DNA of 64,000 nt from Anabaena lutea FACHB-196 (GCF_014698305.1 NZ_JACJST010000002.1:372001-436000); one strand, 5' to 3'; counted from the stretch's first letter, positions 47,380 to 56,500 are shown. Translations and numbers: made by a program. The notes: generated by a model not told the origin, from the sequence alone.

Positions 47380-47408
47380 CTCTCTGTGTCTCTGCGCCTC
47401 TGCGTGAG
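47380..47408. repeat. Inverted repeat, right arm, beside the GxxExxY gene
   Basis: The arm ctctctgtgtctctgcgcct followed by ctgcgtgag pairs with 46971-46997 with about one mismatch. It begins three bases after the GxxExxY stop codon and ends three bases before the stop of the next gene on minus. Confidence 0.8.
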
Positions 47409-47411
47409 CTA

Positions 47412-48605
47412 TCATTCCGGTAACTTATACTGTCCCACTATCCGCTTCGCAAACTCCGGTACATGAGCTTCTAATTTTTCCCCATGATTCCGCTTTACAT
47501 ACAAGTAATTTCTCGCAAAGTGCGAATCTATGGAAAATCTCGCATATTCCAGTCCTTTGGGGCCAATTTTATCTATCACTACTCCCATTAATTTCGCTGC
47601 CCACATCGGTAAGGTAACGGCTTGATCGTAAGCTGGTATGCTTTGTTGTACAGCGGGTTTTCGGTTGCCTTGAGACATAACTGGCTGGGTGTCGAGTTGG
47701 TCTTTCACCAGTTCCAGCATTTCTTTGCCTGTATCATTTCTGACTACTATCCATTGCCAGCGGAAGGGTGCGCCCATATACCCGACGACTATATCCGCAA
47801 GGGAGTTGACGTAATCGAAGCAACTCATACAGGAAGGAGCAAAGATATCTTTGAGAACGTTGGTTTTTAAGCCGAAGAAGGGTACTGTTTCTTCTGAACC
47901 GTCTTCGTGTTTGAAGTGGACTCGAAAGTCTTGCATGAATTCGTAACTGACTACTGTTTCGGGGGAACGGCTGGTGGTTTCTAGGAATTTTTGCAGTCCG
48001 GCGCGGGTAACGTTATCTACGCATGGTGTTCCGAGTACATAGAGTTTTTCTAAGCCGAGTTTTTTCTCTACGGCTCGTAATGCTTGGATTTGACAACCTA
48101 CACCGATGACTAATAACCGCTTCATTCCTGATTGTTCTATCTGTTCTAATACGGATAGGTTGGGAGATAGGGTAGGTTTATTTACTTTCGCTGCTAGTAT
48201 TTCTTCGGGGGTTCGCGCTATGATGGGCATAGGTTGAAAGCGGTCTTCTTTGGTGTTTTGGACACAGACAACTCCTTCCACTAAGCCACGATTGAGCATT
48301 TCTATGGCTATACTGCTAACTATTCCTGTCCATTGTGCGCCTTCTATGGGTTGTTGTTTTCTGGCGGACATCATTTCTTGATGAACTCCAAAGTAAAGTT
48401 CGTTTTCGTCTTCTAGGTTGCGGGGGCGGTTATGGGTAGTGGTTTCTAGTTCGTCTATTCTTTGGGTGATGAAGGCGCAAGCTTCTTTGACGTAGTGGAT
48501 ATAGTAGGTGTCGCATAGTCCGCATTCGCTACAAAGTTCTTTCGCGGGGCGCACGCTTCCGGGTTTGAGGGCTTTGGCTTTTTTGTGGGAATCTATGGAT
48601 GTCAT
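47412..48605 (-). CDS. bciB: Divinyl (proto)chlorophyllide 8-vinyl reductase, F420-reductase-like
   Basis: The 397-residue protein has two iron-sulfur Cys clusters, CSECGLCDTYYIHYVKEAC (about residues 22-40) and CMSCFDYVN (about 257-265), and the coenzyme F420 hydrogenase beta-subunit-like domains. The segment RLLVIGVGCQIQALRAVEKK and GYMGAPFRWQWIVVRND fit the cyanobacterial BciB (slr1923-type) family. It reduces the 8-vinyl group in chlorophyll synthesis using ferredoxin. The start is the ATG at 48605. Confidence 0.88.
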   Translation of the reverse strand: MTSIDSHKKAKALKPGSVRPAKELCSECGLCDTYYIHYVKEACAFITQRIDELETTTHNRPRNLEDENELYFGVHQEMMSARKQQPIEGAQWTGIVSSIAIEMLNRGLVEGVVCVQNTKEDRFQPMPIIARTPEEILAAKVNKPTLSPNLSVLEQIEQSGMKRLLVIGVGCQIQALRAVEKKLGLEKLYVLGTPCVDNVTRAGLQKFLETTSRSPETVVSYEFMQDFRVHFKHEDGSEETVPFFGLKTNVLKDIFAPSCMSCFDYVNSLADIVVGYMGAPFRWQWIVVRNDTGKEMLELVKDQLDTQPVMSQGNRKPAVQQSIPAYDQAVTLPMWAAKLMGVVIDKIGPKGLEYARFSIDSHFARNYLYVKRNHGEKLEAHVPEFAKRIVGQYKLPE

Positions 48606-48978
48606 TTATTTTGTTTATTTTTACTAAATATGGCTTTTATTACCTTACCGTTAGGGGATGTGAAGTTGGCGTTTTGAGTTGGATAAGAGTTTTGTTTCGC
48701 GCAGAGACGCAGAGGCGCAGAGAAGAGCGCGGAATGACTTTCGATGGGTAGGTAAGATGTCGGGTATATTTTTAAGTAATTTTATATAAGTTTTGTTGTA
48801 ACTGGATGTTGCGATACAGTAATTCTACTATTGTAAATACAGAAAATCGTATGTTAAATACTTTGACAGTACGGTACAATTAAAGGTACAAAAATTTATA
48901 AATAAAAAACGCACAATACTATGTTTATAAAATATTAGAAAATTAACTAATTTTCTTGTTCATCTATTAGGAGTATCA
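48606..48978. other. Spacer between bciB and the accessory module
   Basis: About 370 bases contain a ctttgcg-family repeat at 48699-48724 and an AT-rich part with TTGACA at 48863-48868, a possible promoter -35 for the module starting at 48979. The -10 is not clear. GGAG lies before the ATG of the next gene. Confidence 0.4.
48699..48724. repeat. Heptamer-rich repeat (cagaggcg type)
   Basis: The motif cgcgcagagacgcagaggcg continues to cagaga. It is a copy of the element flanking the GxxExxY and NDH-2-like genes and marks the left edge of the accessory region. Confidence 0.7.
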
Positions 48979-49836
48979 ATGTTTAAAAAGAAATTCAGAA
49001 AAGAAGCTCAAGAAAGACTACGCCGTGCAGCGAATAATTATGAAACTGCCTGTAAGTCTTTACAAAACTCGGCTGCAAATCTTTATCAAAAACGAGTTGA
49101 GTGCGGTGTTGAAACTATTAAATTATGCGAACAATACATAAATACACTGGCAAATTCACCAAAAGAATTTAACAAAGTTGTTGCTGCTCTGAAATTTCAA
49201 CTTAAAGAAATTACTGGCAAAGATTGGGAACTAATTAATGCCAACCCAAACACAGAATTAGTCGCAGGTTCTACTGCTGGTGCTGGTGTGATGGCAGGAG
49301 CAGGAGTAGCTGTTCTCGGACCAACGGCTGCTATGGCATTTGCAACCACTTTTGGGACAGCATCAACAGGTGTAGCAATTTCCTCTCTTTCCGGTGCTGC
49401 GGCTACTAATGCTGCTTTAGCTTGGTTAGGATGGGGTACTGTAGCTGCTGGGGGTGGTGGAATGGCTGCTGGAAATACACTTCTCGCATTAGCTGGTCCT
49501 GTTGGTTGGGCTATAGGAGGGGCAAGTTTAATGGGTGGCGGTTTATTTTTAGAGCATGAAAATAAGAAAATTGGTAAAGAAGCTAATAGTCGTGCTTGGG
49601 AACTAGAAACTTCTATATCTAAAGTTAACAGTACAAAGCAAGAAGTAGAATTACTTGAAAGAGAAACTGTTAGACTAGCTGACCTTATTTACACCGAAAT
49701 TAAATACTTTCAACAAAATGCGCCTAAAGATTACAGTAGCTTTAGTCAGTCCTTACAACAAAGACTTGGGGCGTTAATTAATTCTATACAGGCACTAAGT
49801 CAGTTACTCAAGAAAACAGTAGACCTAAAGCTGTAG
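48979..49836 (+). CDS. Unrecognised protein with central glycine/alanine-rich hydrophobic domain
   Basis: The 285-residue protein has three parts: a charged helical N-terminus (about 1-90), a hydrophobic Gly/Ala/Ser-rich centre (about 95-191, with segments like AGAGVMAGAGVAVLGPTAAM and LAGPVGWAIGGASLMGGGLF), and a charged C-terminal coiled coil (about 200-280). There is no signal peptide. This pattern of long helices around a flexible hydrophobic insert recalls membrane-inserting or pore-forming proteins, but that is only an analogy. I do not recognise a family. It is followed after 83 bases by a second gene that also has a Gly/Ala-rich membrane-like part, and both are AT-rich. Confidence 0.7.
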   Translation: MFKKKFRKEAQERLRRAANNYETACKSLQNSAANLYQKRVECGVETIKLCEQYINTLANSPKEFNKVVAALKFQLKEITGKDWELINANPNTELVAGSTAGAGVMAGAGVAVLGPTAAMAFATTFGTASTGVAISSLSGAAATNAALAWLGWGTVAAGGGGMAAGNTLLALAGPVGWAIGGASLMGGGLFLEHENKKIGKEANSRAWELETSISKVNSTKQEVELLERETVRLADLIYTEIKYFQQNAPKDYSSFSQSLQQRLGALINSIQALSQLLKKTVDLKL

Positions 49837-49925
49837 AAATAATTTGTGAATTTATTATGAGCTACTAACCTTTTTTTGTTGGTAGCTCAATTATTTTGTA
49901 ACTTGAAAAATAAAAGGCTTTGTAT

Positions 49926-51356
49926 ATGGATAATTTGGAAAATAAACATCAAACAACTCAATTTATAGCTGCAATTGTAGCAGAAGATAATATACATAAA
50001 GCAGAACAAATAGCGGCGGAACTCAGTAAGCAAGATCACGCCTTTTTTGCTGCTATTCAAGAAGTTGATAAAGTTCGTGATTTTTTAGCTACTCCTGAAA
50101 ATATTTTAGGAAATGCAAGTACAAAACATGGTGAAATTGCAGAACAAGTAGAAGTTGGTATTCGTAATGCAAAATCTTTGTTAAATTCTTCTACTCCTCG
50201 CGCTACATTTGAGGGAGTTGGGAGAACAGCACCAGAAGATTATTTAATTAATGGGATTCAGGTACAGTCTAAATTTATCAATGGTACTGGAAATACCCTG
50301 GATCATATTATTGAACACATGAAGAAATATGATAATTTTGGAAGAGACGGCTCTTTTTACCATATTCCTAAAAACCAGTATGAAGAAATTCAAAAAATTT
50401 TGAAAGGTGATGATATAAGTCAATATCAAAATATACAAGAAAAAATTCAAAATATAGAACAGATGTCTGGCCGTCCTTTTAATCAAACTGTTCAACCAGC
50501 ATCATCTAACTATTCAGATGTACAAATAAATAAAGTGGATGAAACACTAGATCGTCATGAAAAAGAATTAAAGAAGGATAACGCAGAAATTAAAGACAAA
50601 ATACGTGCAGAATCTCAACCTAACTTAGCTGATTTTGGTCGAGTTGCTGTAAAAGGTGCGGTTATTGGAGGTAGCATTAGATTTACTACTAAAATTTATG
50701 GTAAATATAGAGAAGGAAAAAATATTTTTAAAGGTGAGTTAACACTTCAAGACTGGCAAGAAATTGGAATAGATACAGCTAAAAGTGCTGCACTTAGTAG
50801 TATATCAGCAACGGCAATTTATGGATTAACTAATTTCGCTGAAATGTCTGCTCCTTTAGCTGGTGCATTTGTCAGTGCTGGTATAGAAGTTGCTAGTTTA
50901 GTTAGTAGTTTGAATCATGGTGAAATTTCTTCGGAAGAGTTTGTAGAATTAAGTTTATTTGCTTGTGCAGATTCGGCAATAGTAGCGGCTGGAGCATCTA
51001 TAGGACAAGCATTAATTCCTCTTCCTGTTGTTGGTGCAGTTATTGGTACAATTGCTGGACGTATGGTTTCTGATTTTTGTAAAGATTTTTTAGGAGTAGA
51101 TACAAACCTATGCAAGCAAGTAGAGCAAAATTATCAAAAATTCCTTGCTCAAATAGATCAGGCTTACAAGGCTACTGTTGCTCATCTTATCGCTACTTAT
51201 GAAAGATTAGGTAATCTAGCTCAGGCAGCTTTTGATGCTAATTTAAACCTTGAATTAAGACAGCAAGCTAGTATTAAATTAGCTGAAGCATACGGCGTTC
51301 CTGATGCGGATATTATTCACAATATAGATGAGCTTGACTTATTTATGTTGGGTTAA
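49926..51356 (+). CDS. Unrecognised protein, nuclease-like N-terminus plus membrane-like C-terminus
   Basis: The protein is 476 residues from the ATG at 49926 (two residues earlier at 49920 also possible). Region about 69-165 has KHGEIAEQ, then APEDYLINGIQVQSKFINGT and GSFYHIPKNQYEEI; the arrangement Glu...Asp107...Gln116-Ser-Lys118 resembles variant PD-(D/E)XK folds (QxK form). Residues about 170-230 are a charged coiled coil, and 238-385 contain several hydrophobic Ala/Gly-rich segments, for example PLPVVGAVIGTIAGRMVSDF. A helical tail (about 400-478) ends LDLFMLG. It forms a pair with the previous gene. Function is unknown; a toxin or defence effector is one possibility. Confidence 0.68.
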   Translation: MDNLENKHQTTQFIAAIVAEDNIHKAEQIAAELSKQDHAFFAAIQEVDKVRDFLATPENILGNASTKHGEIAEQVEVGIRNAKSLLNSSTPRATFEGVGRTAPEDYLINGIQVQSKFINGTGNTLDHIIEHMKKYDNFGRDGSFYHIPKNQYEEIQKILKGDDISQYQNIQEKIQNIEQMSGRPFNQTVQPASSNYSDVQINKVDETLDRHEKELKKDNAEIKDKIRAESQPNLADFGRVAVKGAVIGGSIRFTTKIYGKYREGKNIFKGELTLQDWQEIGIDTAKSAALSSISATAIYGLTNFAEMSAPLAGAFVSAGIEVASLVSSLNHGEISSEEFVELSLFACADSAIVAAGASIGQALIPLPVVGAVIGTIAGRMVSDFCKDFLGVDTNLCKQVEQNYQKFLAQIDQAYKATVAHLIATYERLGNLAQAAFDANLNLELRQQASIKLAEAYGVPDADIIHNIDELDLFMLG

Positions 51357-51399
51357 AAAATTAGCGATTGATTCCACTTTAGCTGAATTTTGCTATTAG

Positions 51400-51669
51400 C
51401 CAAGAAATGAATTTGTTGGCGGTAAAGGTGGAACTATCAAGATTTGGCAACAAATTCAAAGCGGTGATAATTTATCCTTAACAGGGGAATGGTGGGAAAT
51501 TTTAGGTGTAGAACCTAAAACTCATCCTAAAGAGGTAAAACTTGCCTACCTGAGATTAGCCAGATTATATCATCCTGATATTAACAGTTTGCCTAGTGCT
51601 AAAACTGCCATGCAAGCAGTTAATCAGGCATATCAAAAGTTTCAGCAGCAATTAAGCACACATAATTGA
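51400..51669 (+). pseudogene. Severed 3' end of a WD40/J-domain gene
   Basis: A frame of 89 codons runs from just after a TAG (51397-51399) to a TGA (51667-51669). It begins with the last strand of a WD40 repeat (GGKGGTIKIWQQIQ), then has a complete DnaJ J-domain (WWEILGVEPKTHPKEVKLAY, LRLARLYHPDINS with the HPD motif). There is no usable ATG, GTG or TTG before the J-domain. So this is the tail of a larger WD40-J-domain protein whose 5' part is missing, directly downstream of the accessory pair. Confidence 0.75.
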
Positions 51670-52095
51670 TTAAGCAGTGAAAATTTGGGGATTTTGCTAC
51701 TATAAGCTCTATTTTTAAATGGTTATTAGTGTAGAATATATATACCTTCATCAGTATTAATCCCCCAATTTTTTGACCGTTTATATTGCATATTCATAAA
51801 AAACGTTATAAATTGTTAGTCTGTAGGGGAATAATATATTTTGTCATCTCAATAGTCAATTCCTGATTAAGTATATATACTATAGTTAGGATATTATACA
51901 CACAAGGGGTGTGTATTTTTAGTCATTGAAAAAGCTGCTAAAGATTATGCAGTCATGGCTTTATATCGCGTGAGTTTTAGGATTTGACTGCATTGATATT
52001 TGCTATTTCAAAGTTATGATGAAAATGGCATAAAGAATAATTAAAGGTGCATCTACTCCCAACAAATCTACTATGTAAATGGAGTTAGTCTGGTA
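51670..52095. other. AT-rich spacer before the invertase gene
   Basis: About 425 bases without a supported gene. It contains a hairpin with T-tract (listed) and gtatatatactatag upstream, which could be a promoter. The invertase promoter should lie to the right. Confidence 0.4.
51897..51920 (+). terminator. Hairpin with T-tract (possible intrinsic terminator or small RNA end)
   Basis: A 7-bp stem tacacac / gtgtgta with a 5-base loop is followed by five T. No intact plus-strand gene lies directly upstream; it may end transcription reading past the WD40/J remnant or a small RNA started near gtatatatac at 51871-51880. Confidence 0.5.
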
Positions 52096-53544
52096 ATGCA
52101 ACTAAACAAATTAGACACAAATAACAATATAGAAAAGGAAGCATGGCAAGTATTAGAGAATTCAATTCTCTACTATAAAGGTCTTCCTGTAGGTACTTTA
52201 GCTGCTTATGATCCTTCTGTAGAAGCCCTTAATTATGACCAATGCTTCGTCCGTGATTTTGTTTCTTCCGCTTTAATTTTTTTGATTAAAGGCAGAACAG
52301 ATATTGTCAAAAATTTCCTAGAAGAAACATTAAAGTTACAGCCTAAAGAAAAGGCATTAGATGCCTATAAACCAGGTAGAGGATTAATTCCAGCTAGTTT
52401 CAAAGTAGTTTCTGTAAATGGGGAAGAATTTTTAGAAGCTGATTTTGGAGAACACGCTATTGCTAGAGTCACACCCGTTGATTCTTGTTTATGGTGGCTA
52501 ATTTTATTACGTGCTTATGTAGTCGCTACTAACGATTCTTCCCTTGCTTATCAACCTGAATTCCAAACCGGAATTAGGTTAATTATGGATATCTGTTTGG
52601 CTAATCGTTTTGATATGTACCCAACGCTATTAGTTCCTGATGGCGCGTGTATGATAGATAGACGCATGGGTATTTATGGACATCCTCTAGAAATTCAAGT
52701 TCTATTTTTTGCGGCCTTACGTGCAGCGAGAGAACTTCTAATTTGTAAAGGCAATCAAGATATAGTAGAAGCAATTGATAATCGATTACCTCTATTGTGT
52801 GGTCATATTCGTCAGCATTATTGGATAGATATTAATCGTCTGAATGCAATTTATCGCTTTAAAGGTGAAGAGTACGGAAAAGCTGCTGTCAATCTTTTCA
52901 ATATTTATGCAGATTCTTTGCATTATGATGAATTAGACAAATGGCTACCCAAAAAAGGCGGCTATTTTGCTGGAAATGTCGGTCCATCACAGTTAGATCC
53001 TCGTTTCTTTACTCTGGGAAACTTGATGGCGATAATTTCTGATTTGTCTACTGAAGAACAGTCTCAAGCAATTATGAATCTCATTGAAAAACGATGGGAT
53101 GATTTAGTCGCAGATATGCCGATGAAAATCTGTTATCCCGCTTTACAAGGTGAAGAATATAGAGTTGTAACAGGATGTGATCCGAAAAACATACCTTGGT
53201 CATATCATAATGGTGGTAGCTGGCCTGTTTTGATGTGGATGTTAGCAGCAGCAGCAGTGAAGACGAAGAAACTTCATTTAGCAAAAAAAGCTATTGAAAT
53301 TGCTAAAGCTAAACTCAGTGAAGATGAATGGCCAGAATATTACGATGGTAAAAAAGGCAGACTAATTGGTAAACAAGCTAGGAAGTATCAAACCTGGACA
53401 ATTGCTGGGTATTTATTAGCTCAGGAGTTGACAAGTAACCCTGATTATTTACCATTAATCAGTTTTGATAAATTACCCCTAGAAGTAGTTTCTAAAGCCT
53501 GTGAGCTTGAATTCAATAGTATAGACCCTTCTATAAATATTTAA
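52096..53544 (+). CDS. Neutral/alkaline invertase, glycoside hydrolase family 100
   Basis: The 482-residue cytosolic enzyme matches GH100 invertases: [20 protein letters not shown] (with catalytic-region Asp), [19 protein letters not shown], and [20 protein letters not shown] near the C-terminus. It hydrolyses sucrose to glucose and fructose. Nostoc-type cyanobacteria have two such enzymes (InvA and InvB) important for vegetative cells and heterocysts; I cannot tell which this is. The start is the ATG at 52096. A hairpin terminator follows. Confidence 0.9.
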   Translation: MQLNKLDTNNNIEKEAWQVLENSILYYKGLPVGTLAAYDPSVEALNYDQCFVRDFVSSALIFLIKGRTDIVKNFLEETLKLQPKEKALDAYKPGRGLIPASFKVVSVNGEEFLEADFGEHAIARVTPVDSCLWWLILLRAYVVATNDSSLAYQPEFQTGIRLIMDICLANRFDMYPTLLVPDGACMIDRRMGIYGHPLEIQVLFFAALRAARELLICKGNQDIVEAIDNRLPLLCGHIRQHYWIDINRLNAIYRFKGEEYGKAAVNLFNIYADSLHYDELDKWLPKKGGYFAGNVGPSQLDPRFFTLGNLMAIISDLSTEEQSQAIMNLIEKRWDDLVADMPMKICYPALQGEEYRVVTGCDPKNIPWSYHNGGSWPVLMWMLAAAAVKTKKLHLAKKAIEIAKAKLSEDEWPEYYDGKKGRLIGKQARKYQTWTIAGYLLAQELTSNPDYLPLISFDKLPLEVVSKACELEFNSIDPSINI

Positions 53545-53550
53545 AACGCC

Positions 53551-53575
53551 TCCCGGCTTCCCTCTGAAGTCGGGA
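53551..53575. terminator. Hairpin terminator between invertase and the next gene
   Basis: A 10-bp stem tcccggcttc / gaagtcggga (one G-T pair) with a 5-base loop lies between two convergent genes. There is no strong T-tract, but position and stem strength fit a two-way terminator. Confidence 0.6.
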
Positions 53576-53597
53576 ATCTGAAAAACATGGTGTAAAA

Positions 53598-54245
53598 CTA
53601 CCAATTGTCATAGTCAGTAATATCAACAATATTTCCGGTTTTAGTATCTTGAACTTTGATGGAAAAACCTGTTGCTCCCATACTCACTTGTCCAAATTGA
53701 TAAATATATCTTGATGTTAAGGCTTCTTCATCTACCCAGTGTTGCCATTGTTTTAAATTTTCATATTCTTGGTCAAAAATTTTACAGATAAGTGTTTGGT
53801 TTCTTTCACCAGTCCAAGGTTGTTCTAGTGGTTCGTCAGTGACGTATGGTAAAAATGAAAACTGAATTTCTGTCTTTCTTACCAGAGGTTCAATAGGATC
53901 TAATTTCTTGATTTCTAAATCAAGAACTAAAAATTCACCTGCTACTGAATGGTGGACTTGAAATTTACATTTATCATCGTTAATTTGAAAAGAATAAATA
54001 CAACATCCACTACTTCCTCCGGCACCATAATAGGGCATAATTTTTCCCTGTTCTTGTGCCATATGCATCATCGGTAAAATAGCTGGACTAACTCGAAATT
54101 TACCTTTAAAAGAACCTGTTTCTAACTGTTCTTCAAATACGAGTTGATCTATAGAATATTCCCATGCTTTTACTTGTTCAAAAAGAATAAATGGTAATCT
54201 AAATCCAATTTCAGTTACTGATTTTTTGACTTCTATCATAGCCAA
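53598..54245 (-). CDS. Unrecognised 215-residue protein
   Basis: The protein has no signal peptide or membrane span. It appears beta-rich, with many aromatic and charged residues, a Gly/Cys cluster YYGAGGSSGCCIYSFQ (about residues 72-87) and two Trp-rich spots (EQPWTGERNQ, LKQWQHWVDEE). It may be a cytosolic single-domain protein. I do not recognise the family, and the neighbours (invertase and RsmB) give no clue. Start is the ATG at 54245; an ATG two codons later is also possible. Confidence 0.65.
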   Translation of the reverse strand: MAMIEVKKSVTEIGFRLPFILFEQVKAWEYSIDQLVFEEQLETGSFKGKFRVSPAILPMMHMAQEQGKIMPYYGAGGSSGCCIYSFQINDDKCKFQVHHSVAGEFLVLDLEIKKLDPIEPLVRKTEIQFSFLPYVTDEPLEQPWTGERNQTLICKIFDQEYENLKQWQHWVDEEALTSRYIYQFGQVSMGATGFSIKVQDTKTGNIVDITDYDNW

Positions 54246-54613
54246 TAAATAACAATCTTAGAAACAATTTTAGTAACTTTAACTTCATGCCATAGCGTGT
54301 TAGACTTGACAAGTCTTAGAGGTTGTTTGAGAAGTCTAAAAATTTACTGAAAAACCTCTCTCCAAACCTCTCTCCTACGAGGAGAGAGACTTTGAAACCC
54401 CCATTCTCTTGTAGGGAAGGGGGAAAGGGGGGTTAGGTTTTTGGTTTGGGGTTGATTGGTTTCATGCAATACTTTTCAAACATCCTCTTAATGCAAAAGA
54501 AAAGTCTACATAAGTAAAACCTTGTTGATGCATGGTTTTTAACTTCTATTTTGTACTTAAGTTACCTACAATTCGCTGTATTTTTAATATTCTATTCTTG
54601 AATCTATCATATC
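54246..54613. other. Spacer with long dispersed repeat before rsmB
   Basis: It contains a palindrome agacttg-a-caagtct at 54302-54316 and the second copy of the long dispersed repeat (54352-54488). The rsmB promoter lies to the right. No gene is supported. Confidence 0.45.
54352..54488. repeat. Long dispersed repeat, copy 2
   Basis: Blocks aacctctctcctacgagg, ctttgaaacccccatt, ggggttag, gtttttgg, atacttttcaaa and catcctct match those at 26890-27000 in the same order and orientation, with a longer G-rich middle. Confidence 0.65.
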
Positions 54614-55966
54614 ATGACAAATCCCCGTCAATTAGCTTTTATTGCTCTCAGAGAAGTTCACAAAGGTGCTTATGCTGATGTGGCACTAGATCGTGTGTTG
54701 CAAAAAGTAAAGTTACCCGATCATGACCGTCGCCTGATGACAGAATTAGTCTATGGCAGTGTGAGAAGACAACGCACCCTAGATACTCTGATTGACCAAA
54801 TCGCTACCAAAAAAGCCCAGCAGCAACCACCAGACCTCCGTACTATCTTACATATTGGTTTTTATCAATTACGTTATCAACAAAGAATACCTGCTTCTGC
54901 GGCTGTGAACACTACCGTTGAACTAGCAAAAGAAAATGCTTTTTCTGGACTCACAGGTTTTGTCAATGGGTTGTTACGTCAGTATTTACGTCTTGCTGAA
55001 ACATCACCAGACCCTTTGAAATTACCAGAAAATCCGGTGGAACGGTTGGGTATTTTATATAGTTTTCCTGACTGGATAATTGAGGTGTGGTTAGAACAAT
55101 TGGGTTTTGAGGAGACGGAAAAACTCTGTGCGTGGATGAATCAAACGCCAACTATTGATTTGCGGGTAAATATTCTTCGCAGTTCCTTAGAAGAAGTTGA
55201 ATCAGCATTTAATTCTGCTGGTGTTTTGGTGAGTCGCATTCCCCATTTACCTCAAGCTTTACGGTTAATTGGTAATACTGGCGGAATTCAAAATTTACCT
55301 GGTTTCCGTGAAGGTTGGTGGACTGTCCAAGATAGTAGCGCTCAATTAGTTGGTTATTTGCTTGACCCCAAACCTGGTGATGTGGTGATTGATGTTTGTG
55401 CTGCACCAGGGGGTAAAACAACTCATATTGCTGAGTTAATGGGAGATAGGGGTAAGGTTTGGGCTTGCGACAAAACTGCTTCTCGGCTACGCAAACTCAA
55501 AGAAAATGCTCAACGTCTGAATTTACAATCTATCGAAATCTGCACTGGTGACAGCCGTAATCTACCACAATTTTACCAAACTGCTGACCGTGTATTACTA
55601 GATGCCCCCTGCTCTGGTTTGGGAACTATGCACCGTCATGCTGATGCGCGTTGGCGACAGACACCAGAATCTGTCAAGGAACTCTCTCAACTCCAGTTGA
55701 GTCTTTTATCACATATATCTAATTTTGTCAAATCAGGTGGATTTCTAGTTTATGCAACTTGTACACTGCATCCAACGGAGAATGAGGAAGTAATTTCCAG
55801 GTTTTTAGCTGATTATCCGGCTTGGCAAATTGAGCCTCCTACTAAGCTGGAGTTACCATACTCTGCCTATAGTGAGCGTTCAGGCTGCTTGAAAGTATGG
55901 CCTCATCAACAGGATATGGATGGCTTTTTCATGGTGCGCTTAAGAAAAACCAATAATTCAGAGTGA
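54614..55966 (+). CDS. rsmB: 16S rRNA (cytosine-967 C5) methyltransferase RsmB
   Basis: The 450-residue protein has an N-terminal NusB-like RNA-binding domain (about 1-140) and a C-terminal SAM-dependent methyltransferase. The SAM motif is VIDVCAAPGGKTTHIAEL (about residues 257-274). The two functional cysteines lie in DAPCSGLGTMHRHAD (release) and YATCTLHPTENEE (catalytic). It methylates C967 of 16S rRNA. Length and domain order match the family. Confidence 0.95.
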   Translation: MTNPRQLAFIALREVHKGAYADVALDRVLQKVKLPDHDRRLMTELVYGSVRRQRTLDTLIDQIATKKAQQQPPDLRTILHIGFYQLRYQQRIPASAAVNTTVELAKENAFSGLTGFVNGLLRQYLRLAETSPDPLKLPENPVERLGILYSFPDWIIEVWLEQLGFEETEKLCAWMNQTPTIDLRVNILRSSLEEVESAFNSAGVLVSRIPHLPQALRLIGNTGGIQNLPGFREGWWTVQDSSAQLVGYLLDPKPGDVVIDVCAAPGGKTTHIAELMGDRGKVWACDKTASRLRKLKENAQRLNLQSIEICTGDSRNLPQFYQTADRVLLDAPCSGLGTMHRHADARWRQTPESVKELSQLQLSLLSHISNFVKSGGFLVYATCTLHPTENEEVISRFLADYPAWQIEPPTKLELPYSAYSERSGCLKVWPHQQDMDGFFMVRLRKTNNSE

Positions 55967-56023
55967 ATACTGCTAACGATTGTACGATTTGATTGAAGCC
56001 GCAATCTACCAGAGGAGGCAGCA

Positions 56024-56446
56024 ATGGTTACTCATTCTAATGTAAAAAACTTAGTTAAAATCCTGATTGGAGCCGCTTGGATTGATGGCAGAATCCAGCC
56101 TGAGGAAAGGCAATATTTACGGGAAATAGCCCAGGCTAAAGGCTTGGCTAACGATCCGGAAATTAAGCCTTGGTTGTATGAATTAGTTCCAGTACAGCCA
56201 AAAGAGTGTTATAAATGGGTCCGGGAGTATCTAGGCGATTGCCCTAGTTTGGAAGATTGTGAAAATTTAATTGAAGCCATCAGTGGCTTAATTTACAGTG
56301 ACGGTGAAGTAGGAATTGAAGAAGCCAGACTGCTAACAACCTTGGAGGAGTTAAGCAAGTCTCATGAGTCAAGCCAATCGGCTCATATGGGGTTGCTTAA
56401 ACAAATTCAAAAGCTTTACCGTCGTTGGGTTGAGGTTCAAAATTAA
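56024..56446 (+). CDS. TerB-like domain protein
   Basis: The 140-residue protein has the helical TerB fold, with two acidic metal-binding-like segments: AAWIDGRIQPEERQYLREIA (about residues 17-36) and GLIYSDGEVGIEEARLLTTL (about 85-104). Such DG...E repeats occur in tellurite resistance and stress-associated TerB proteins. It is cytosolic. It follows rsmB by 57 bases with a strong AGAGGAGG site, so it may be co-transcribed. Function is unknown. Confidence 0.75.
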   Translation: MVTHSNVKNLVKILIGAAWIDGRIQPEERQYLREIAQAKGLANDPEIKPWLYELVPVQPKECYKWVREYLGDCPSLEDCENLIEAISGLIYSDGEVGIEEARLLTTLEELSKSHESSQSAHMGLLKQIQKLYRRWVEVQN

Positions 56447-56469
56447 GGTAATGGGGAATGGGGAAGAAA

Positions 56470-56500
56470 ATTTTAGATTTTAGATTTTAGATTTTAGATT
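56470..56500. repeat. Heptanucleotide tandem repeat (TTTTAGA)
   Basis: About four tandem copies of attttag lie downstream of the TerB-like gene, followed by a second scattered set (aatctaaaatcagcaatcca) that is partly complementary. Confidence 0.75.
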
